Below, piece by piece: positions 57,550 to 64,000 of a stretch of 64,000 nt of DNA; position 1 is the first letter of the stretch, and the number at the start of each line of letters is the position of its first letter. The notes under the pieces are model-generated. The model saw only the letters and a list, made by a program, of their open reading frames with translations. It made no database searches and was not told the origin of the DNA. The position numbers and the translations under genes were made by a program. The stretch is from Echinometra lucunter (taxonomy: Eukaryota; Echinodermata; Echinoidea; Camarodonta; Echinometridae): assembly GCA_029962745.1 (NCBI GenBank), contig JAPZVO010000103.1:28328-92327 (forward strand). Direction: 5' to 3'.

Positions 57550-57747
57550 CACTCTAAAATATATTGGGTAATTTTGGACAACATTTTTACCCAATCCGGA
57601 AAGCATGCTGTCCGGTTAGGGCAAAATAAGCAGTAATTACATTGTAGAATGGGCAACATTTTCATGAAACTGGATAAAAAGAAATGCCCAAAGTTGGACA
57701 CATAATTACTCTCATGGCACACTTTTACCCAAGAGTTTTGTAGAGTG
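57550..57747. mobile_element. CACTCTAAAA-ended MITE
   Basis: The ends are CACTCTAAAATAT and TTTTGTAGAGTG. The inner arms include TTGGGTAATTTTGG and CCAAAGTTGGA-like blocks. About 200 bp, non-coding. Confidence 0.6.
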
Positions 57748-57789
57748 CAGGGCTGTAGTATGGTTTCATGACCCTGCAATAGCTCTCTT

Positions 57790-58281
57790 CATCATACTCT
57801 TTTTTTCTTCTTCTACTTCTTCTTTTTCCCCCTCCTTCTTCTTTTTCTTCTTCTTTCTTCTTCTCCTCCTCCTCCTCCTTCTTCTTGTTCTTCTTCCCCT
57901 TCCCTTCTTTTTTCTTCTTTCTTTCTTTCTTTCTTTCTTCCTTTCTTTTCCTCCTCCTCCTACTCCTTCTTCTTCTTCTTCTTCTTCTTCTTCTTCTTCT
58001 TTTTCTTCTTCTTCTTCTTCTACTTGGAAAATAATATGGCGGCCACCCCTGCGCCCCTCCTCTAGGTCGCCCCTGATCTGCTGATGTTGTATGTGGTATT
58101 TTGATCTTAGTTGTCTTATGCTTGTATGCTGAAGTAGGTCTATGACTGATGCCCAGGTCTTGATAATGGTTGTTTCACGGTCGTTATATAGAAACTGACT
58201 CCTGTCAAACATGTCAAATGGTGAGAAAGAAACCACAATGATAGGAGAGATAATAATCAAAGGGGGGGGGGCGAGAGAGAC

Positions 58282-58328
<47 letters not shown>

Positions 58329-58375
58329 GGAGAGAGAGAGAGAGGGGGAGAGAGAGAGAGAAAGGGGGAGATAAA
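57790..58375. repeat. (CTT)n and (GA)n microsatellites with partial hAT-MITE ends
   Basis: 57790-58025 is CTT/CTC-rich and 58268-58372 is GA-rich. GGCGTCAGGGTATTTTGAAA at 57450 and CTAGGTCGCCCCTGA at 58062 are related to the GGCGCCAGGG hAT-MITE family, so the CTT tract probably expanded inside such an element. No clear 8-bp duplication. The 210-codon minus-strand frame is low-complexity. Confidence 0.7.
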
Positions 58376-58702
58376 TAGTGACAGCAAGAGAGATACAAAC
58401 AAAAAAATAGCAGGAAGAGAGATTTAAAAAAAAAACATAAGGTCGCGTGCGAAATCCTTTACCAGTGTTTACTGAGTTTAAAAACTTTCGATGCCATTAT
58501 TCAAGCCGATTTGACATCTGAAGAAGTTCTCGAGTCATTTTTACATAAACGAAAACTGCTCAATATGACAACATATAAACTCTGCACGACTCCATGCAAA
58601 TAAGTAAAAGCAACTTCTGTGATATACGACGCTTTTTGAAAACATTACATTCGGCGTGTGGAAATGATGTAGTTAAAAACAATCATTTGCATAACTGGAA
58701 CA

Positions 58703-59751
58703 ATGGAGAACTGTTCTAATCGTACTACTAATGAGCAATGGTATGTGCTTGGATCACCGAAGTGGTCTGACACAGCATATTTCCTCTTTGTTATTGTTGG
58801 TATCATTGGAAATGCTCTAGTTATCTGCATTAAAAGTCGACTGGCTCGACGATCGGGTGCAGGGGCTACTGTAACACCTACACACCGCCTCGCTATCTGT
58901 TTGGCAACTGCAGATTTGCTCACCGCTATCTTCCTGCTGCCATTTCATAGGTTTAGGAACGTGCCCAACAACGCTGCAGGAAGGTTTTACTGTCACATCA
59001 TCAATTCGAGGTACCTTTTGTGGGTGTCTTTCAGAGCGTCCGTCTACACCTTGACAGCCATAGCCATTGAGAGATTCGTGGCTATTACATACCCTTATAT
59101 CTACAAGGTGTGGGTTCATAAGCATTACGTCAAATACGCCATTGCTGCAATATGGATCTGTCCTCTGGTTATCCGACTTCCTCAAATATCCTTTCGCGTT
59201 GTCGATGAGTGCGGCAATTGCGACACAATTACCCTTCTGAACGCTCTGAGACAGTCTACGGCATATTACTCTTCCTAATCGAGTTCCTCTGTCCATTCTT
59301 CATCATAATACACACGAGCATAAAGACTATTTGTGTGCTTCGTCGGCATTCAGCTACCGATAACGTAGGATCGACCAATCAACACACAAGGCACGAGTCG
59401 ACTCAGCTCCAACTTCTCAAGCGTCGTCTAACCATCATGTTCGTTTCCATCTGCACCTCGTTCATGTTTCTCTGGACTCCAGATCAACTGGGCATCTTCC
59501 TGTATCATGTAAGGTTGCTCCCGAGGAATTACCCCTCTTCCGTATTCTATCGTATCAATTTTCAGATCGCTTTCCTCAACGCCGCCACGGTCAATCCCAT
59601 CATCTACTTGATATGTCTTCCAAACTTTCGTCGCACCTTTAAGGATCTGTTGATGTGTCGAGGTACGGACAGACCAAGAACATCCGCTATGAGCATCACC
59701 AGTACTGACGTGACACAATCTTCTGTGCGAAGAAGCTTACGGGCGAACTGA
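58703..59751 (+). pseudogene. Class A GPCR paralogue broken by a one-base frameshift
   Basis: This is the same receptor type as the gene at 51.5 kb, with shared phrases such as NVPxNAAGxFYC, ExxxECGxCDT and LNAAxVNPIIY. The first part (58703-59278) covers TM1 to extracellular loop 2: Asn37, Asp71, Cys97, ERF for DRY (123-125) and NCS/NRT glycosylation sites. Directly after ECGNCDT near 59223-59226 the frame shifts, and the rest (from about 59227 to 59751) is open in another frame with TM5 (GILLFLIEF), TM6 WTPDQ and NPIIY. Comparison with the intact copy shows one base missing from one codon. Everything else is well preserved, so this is a very young pseudogene, a segregating null allele or a sequencing error. 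Confidence 0.88.
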
Positions 59752-60045
59752 CTGTGAGTCATTTAAATCATCATGCTCATGGGCCACTCTATATTCATTG
59801 TGTGATTTGCCTTATTTGTCATGTTAGTTTGTCATCTATCGAATATCGGGCCTTGGCGGTACAAGGGAATTTATATATACTAATTGATTAATTTATTTAC
59901 ACAGATGGCATTGCCAGTTACAGAACTGCTTTTCCCAACGGCACCGTCGCCTTAATTTTAGTATCAATATTCAATAATCGATTGAAAATTTATAGAAATT
60001 CAATACAATGAAAAAAAAAATCAACTGAAAGTTAAACTAGAGGTT

Positions 60046-60327
60046 TTGTGGTCCAGTGGATAAGCCTCCGGACTTTGAACCACAAGGTACGGGGTTCGAA
60101 TCCCTGCCGCAGCACTAATGTCCTTTGGCAAGACATTAATCTACATTTGCCACACTCGACCCAGGTGAGGTAAATGGGTACATGGCAGGAATCAATTCCT
60201 TGAAAATGCTTGTGCGCTATAAAAGGCTGCCGGGCTAAAGCCAGGGTAATAATATCCAAAGTCCTTTGGAAGCCATAGAGACGTTACACAATAACGTGAT
60301 ATGCGCTATACAAGAACGGAATATTTA
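60046..60327 (+). mobile_element. tRNA-derived SINE (same family as at 8.9 kb)
   Basis: The head has an A box TGGTCCAGTGG, anticodon arm CCGGACTTTGAACC (tRNA-Gln-like) and B box GGGTTCGAATCCC. The body and tail match the 8.9-kb copy, ending GATATGCGCTATACAAGAACG, a LINE-like 3' tail. It abuts hairpin repeat copy E. Confidence 0.85.
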
Positions 60328-62115
60328 GGTGGTCTGTCATATTATGACAGATCACCTTTTAGTTTTGTCAGAATTTTCTTTATTCTTCATTATTATTATT
60401 AATTAGGTGGTCTGTCATCTTTGACAGATCACCTTTTCAATTCGTCAGAATTTTCTTTATTAATTATTCTCTTTATTGGTACCCACTTTTTTGTGCAGTC
60501 GAAATCTCAGAACTGGCCCTGTCATTTTCTGTCAAATTTTCATGAATTATCAGTCCTTATGAGATCTCGGTTTTTTACTCATTTTCAAGTTCATCAGATC
60601 ATCGTGACGTCATCCAGGCGCCATTTTGTAAATATCATTTCATGATCATATCTTCTTAACGGAATGTCATTTCTCATTCATACTTAGCATGATGAATATT
60701 CATATCAATCTGAATAATTCCATTCATTTAGACGCGCGCGTACGCGTACGTCTGCGCGTCGGTGCGCGCGCAAAAATTAAAAATGCTCAGAATCGACTCA
60801 TATTCATTTTGCACACGTTTCAGGCCATTTTAAGCATTTCAAAATTTGCGCGCGTCCGCGTCCGCGCGCGCCATATTTGCGCGCGCACACCAAAGAAAAC
60901 GTAAAAACACTGTTTTTTCACTTGATTTGCGATCCTAATACTTTTCTTGAACAATTCACAACAATTGAAAGTCGATTTCACCTCATCATAAGGCCGCACG
61001 CGCGCGTCAAAGTTCAAAATCCGTGCGCGCGTCTATGGGGCAAATAACGTAAAAACATGCAAAAACATGCCCTTTTGAAATCTGCCATAGCTCGTTAAAT
61101 AGCATGGGGACCCCCCCAATTTTTTTGCATTTTCTGAAAGCCTATGAAATGGAGATTTGAATTCAAGAAAAAAATTTGAGGGTCGAGCAGTCGGAACATC
61201 GTCATATTCTCAGGTGAAATCAAAATTTCATTTTTTCAATTATGACGTCATATTTTTTACCTTTAACCGAGACTATGTCGCTTATTATTCATCAATTTTC
61301 GCTGAGATTTCGATATGTTGTAGCTGAGACAATTCTCTACAAATATGGTATTCATTGTTACTCATTTTGATGACGACATCATGGTCTAAATTCACAATTA
61401 AAGGTACCATGTCAATTTTTCTCATTTTACGTGTATTCTCTATGGGACATGATCCTTTATGTAATTCTTGATTCTACATTCTCGTCTTCTTTGATCAACA
61501 TCTTCCTTATTTCTGCTTGATTTTCGCCCATCTTTAAGTATGTTGCAGCTGAGAAAATTCTCTATCTTATGCATTCATATGTTTTTTAATCAAATGTCGA
61601 AAACATGTGAAATTTTGACTGCAAAACCTGATATTAGAATTCCGTTTTGAATCAACGTGTTATCTCTATGAGCTGTTTTCAGGTATACCTTCAAAGCACT
61701 TGCCTCACATGCTCAAGGTCCCTGGTTCGAGTCCCGGAGGGAAGGGGGCAATTTTTTTTTCCGTTTGCTTTATTTTTACATGTAATATTACTATCCTCTT
61801 TAACTATATGATTACATATACAGTCACAGTCGATGAAATAAACTGCTGATTTTGGCCCGTTATGACAATAGCAATGCAGCGCACAGTAGTTTATGTATAA
61901 CCCTATAGAAAATCTGATTCGTTAAGGTGAATTCAAGCTTTGGATCATCTTTTAAGTATTCTGCGATATCAAACCATCCAATTTCTATGACGTTAGTCTC
62001 CTATCGAGGCGTAAAAATTGTATCAAAAGTCTTACCAACGAATTTATTACAATCCATGTCGAAACCTAAAAGATGCCGACAGACCACCTAATTCGTCACG
62101 AGTCTATGACGAATT
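60328..62115. repeat. 1.7-kb hairpin-ended repeat family, copy E
   Basis: First of two tandem copies. The 5' hairpin occurs twice, one version with the loop TATTA instead of TCTT, so both arms changed in step. It contains the CRE-like site, CG-rich blocks, the tRNA-Val-like stretch (61697-61740), and the palindromic end ATTCGTCACGAG...TGACGAAT. Confidence 0.82.
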
Positions 62116-62126
62116 CTATTCTCGTT

Positions 62127-63990
62127 AGGTGGTCTGTCATCTTTGACAGATCACCTTTTAATTTCGTCAGAATTTTCTTTCATTATTAGGTGGTCTGTCA
62201 TATTATGACAGATCACCTTTTAATTTCGTCAGAATTTTCTTTATTCTTCATTATTAATTAGGTGGTCTGTCATCTTTGACAGATCACCTTTTAATTTCGT
62301 CAGAATTTTCTTTCATTATTATTATTTTTATTATTATTCTCTTTATTGGTTCCCATTTTTTGTGCAGTCGAAATCTCAGAACTGGCCCTGTCATTTTTTG
62401 TCAAATTTTCATGAATTATCAGTCCTTACGAGATCTCGGTTTTTTACTCATTTTCAAGTTCATCAGATCATCGTGACGTCATCCAGGCGCCATTTTGTAA
62501 ATATCATTTCATGATCATATCTTCTTAACGGAATGTCATTTCTCATTCATACTTAGCATGATGAATATTCATATCAATCTGAATAATTTCATTCATTTAG
62601 ACGCGCACGTACGCGTACGTCCGCGCGTCAGCGCGCGCGCAAAAATTAAAAATGCTCAGAATCGACTCATATTCATTTTGCACACGTTTCAGGCCATTTT
62701 AAGCATTTCAAAAATTTGCGCGCGTCCGCGTCCGCGCGCGCCATATTTGCGCGCGCACACCAAACAAAACGTAAAAACACCATTTTTTCACTTGATTTGC
62801 GATCCTAATACTTTTCTTAACAATTCACAACAATCAAAGTCGATTTCAACTCCTCATAAGGCCGCACGCGCGCGTCAAAGTTCAAAATCTGTGCGCGCGT
62901 CTATGGGGCAAATAACGTAAAAACATGCAAAAACATGCCCTTTTGAAATCTGCCATAGCTCGTTAAATAGCATGGGGACCCCCCAATTTTTTTGCATTTT
63001 CTGAAAGCCTATGAAATGGAGATTTGAATTCACGAAAAAAATTTGAGGGTCGAGCAGTCGGAACATCGTCATATTCTCAGGTGAAATCAAAATTTCATTT
63101 TTTCCATAATGACGTCATATTTTTTACCTTTAACCGAGACTATGTCGTTTATTATTCATCAATTTTCGCTGAGATTTCGATATGTTGTAGCTGAGACAAT
63201 TCTCTACAAATATGGTATTCATTGTTACTCATTTTGATGACGACATCATGGTCTAAATTCACAATTAAAGGTACCATGTCAATTTTTCTCATTTTACGTG
63301 TATTCTCTATGGGACATGATCTTTATGTAATTCTTGATTCTACCTTCTCGTCTTCTTTGATCAACATCTTCCCTTATTTCTGCTTGATTTTCGCCCATCT
63401 TTAAGTATGTTGCAGCTGAGAAAATTCTCTATCTTAGGCATTGAAATGTTTTTAATCAAATGTCGAAAACATGTGAAATTTTGACTGCAAATCCTGATAT
63501 TAGAATTCCGTTTTGAATCAACGTGTTATCTCTATGAGCTGTTTTCAGGTATACCTTCAAAGCACTTGCCTCACATGCTCAAGGTCCCTGGTTCGAGTCC
63601 CGGAGGGAAAGGGGCATTTTTTTTTCGTTTGCTTTATTTTTACATGTTATATTACTATCCTCTTTAACTATATGATTACATATACAGTCACAGTCGATGA
63701 AATAAACTGCTGATTTTCGCCCGTAATGACAATAGCAATGCAGCGCACAGTAGTTTATGTATAACCCTATAGAAAATCTGATTCGTTAAGGTGAATTCAA
63801 GCTTTGGATCATCTTTTAAGTATTCTGCGATATCAAACCATCCAATTTCTATGACGTAAGTCTCCTATCGAGGCGTAAAAATTTTATCACAAGTCTTACC
63901 ATTGACTTTCTCACTGTCCATGTCAAAACCTAAAAGACGCCGACAGACCACCTAATTCGTCACGAGTCTATGACGAATTCTATTCTCGTT
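62127..63990. repeat. 1.7-kb hairpin-ended repeat family, copy F
   Basis: It directly follows copy E head-to-tail and is very similar, about 95% by eye over the middle. It has three 5' hairpin units (62127, 62190, 62262). The tRNA-Val-like segment is at 63562-63604. It ends in CTATGACGAATTCTATTCTCG and (ATT)n at the window edge. Confidence 0.82.
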
Positions 63991-64000
63991 ATTATTATTA

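Noticed and set aside
57766..58398. 210-codon minus-strand frame rich in Ser, Leu, Glu and Lys
   Set aside because: Made entirely by (GA)n and (CTT)n microsatellites.
61697..61740. Candidate functional tRNA-Val gene
   Set aside because: Only the anticodon arm and T arm are tRNA-like; D arm and acceptor stem do not pair, and the segment recurs in every full copy of a repeat.
1..64000. CRISPR array or bacterial mobile system
   Set aside because: Regular repeats here are eukaryotic minisatellites and transposon ladders; there are no spacers of uniform length and no cas-like genes.

Overview
This is a gene-poor, repeat-dense piece of animal nuclear DNA. It is A+T-rich, with introns that have GT-AG borders and large numbers of decayed transposons, SINEs, foldback elements and microsatellites. 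Two intronless class A GPCR genes of the kind that forms large clusters in sea urchins, and a tyrosine-recombinase (DIRS/Ngaro-type) retroelement, point to a marine deuterostome invertebrate, most likely an echinoderm. The species cannot be fixed from the sequence alone. I see no bacterial, organellar or viral genome features.

Host genes. (1) On the minus strand from 16.6 kb down to 1.2 kb, six exons can be assembled from splice sites and reading phase into one 270-codon reading frame that encodes a helical protein I do not recognise. Its 5' UTR exon(s) and its C-terminus are unresolved. (2) At 51.5 kb on the plus strand is an intact single-exon rhodopsin-class GPCR. (3) At 58.7-59.8 kb is a paralogue of it broken by a one-base deletion. 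Around 34.8-37.1 kb a tandemly duplicated segment may hold decayed minus-strand exons.

Layout. 1-17 kb: the helical-protein gene, whose introns are filled with TIR elements, a SINE, minisatellites and a local tandem duplication that copied one splice acceptor. 17-19.2 kb: a truncated LINE and a 0.5-kb tandem duplication with a 75-bp templated insert. 19.5-21.2, 30.9-34.0, 38.9-41.7 and 60.3-64.0 kb: copies of a ~1.7-kb hairpin-ended repeat that carries CRE-like sites, CG-rich blocks and a tRNA-Val-like segment. 22.3-28.3 kb: a degenerate Ngaro-like element with Gag, RT, RNase H and tyrosine recombinase and A1-B1-A2-B2 split repeats. A CACTG-ended MITE sits in its left repeat and the empty site survives in the right repeat. 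28.6-30.3, 40.1-41.6 and 42.7-44.0 kb: three hAT-type elements with exact 8-bp target duplications and internal ladders of a ~168-bp unit. 45.5-46.3 kb: a TIR element carrying a broken THAP-like domain. 53-58 kb: palindromic arrays, a LINE fragment split by nested hAT elements, and foldback elements.

The genes do not form an operon or pathway. The clearest themes are recent transposition, with about ten legible target-site duplications and two empty-site comparisons, and a short CG-rich motif that recurs in several unrelated-looking non-autonomous hAT elements.
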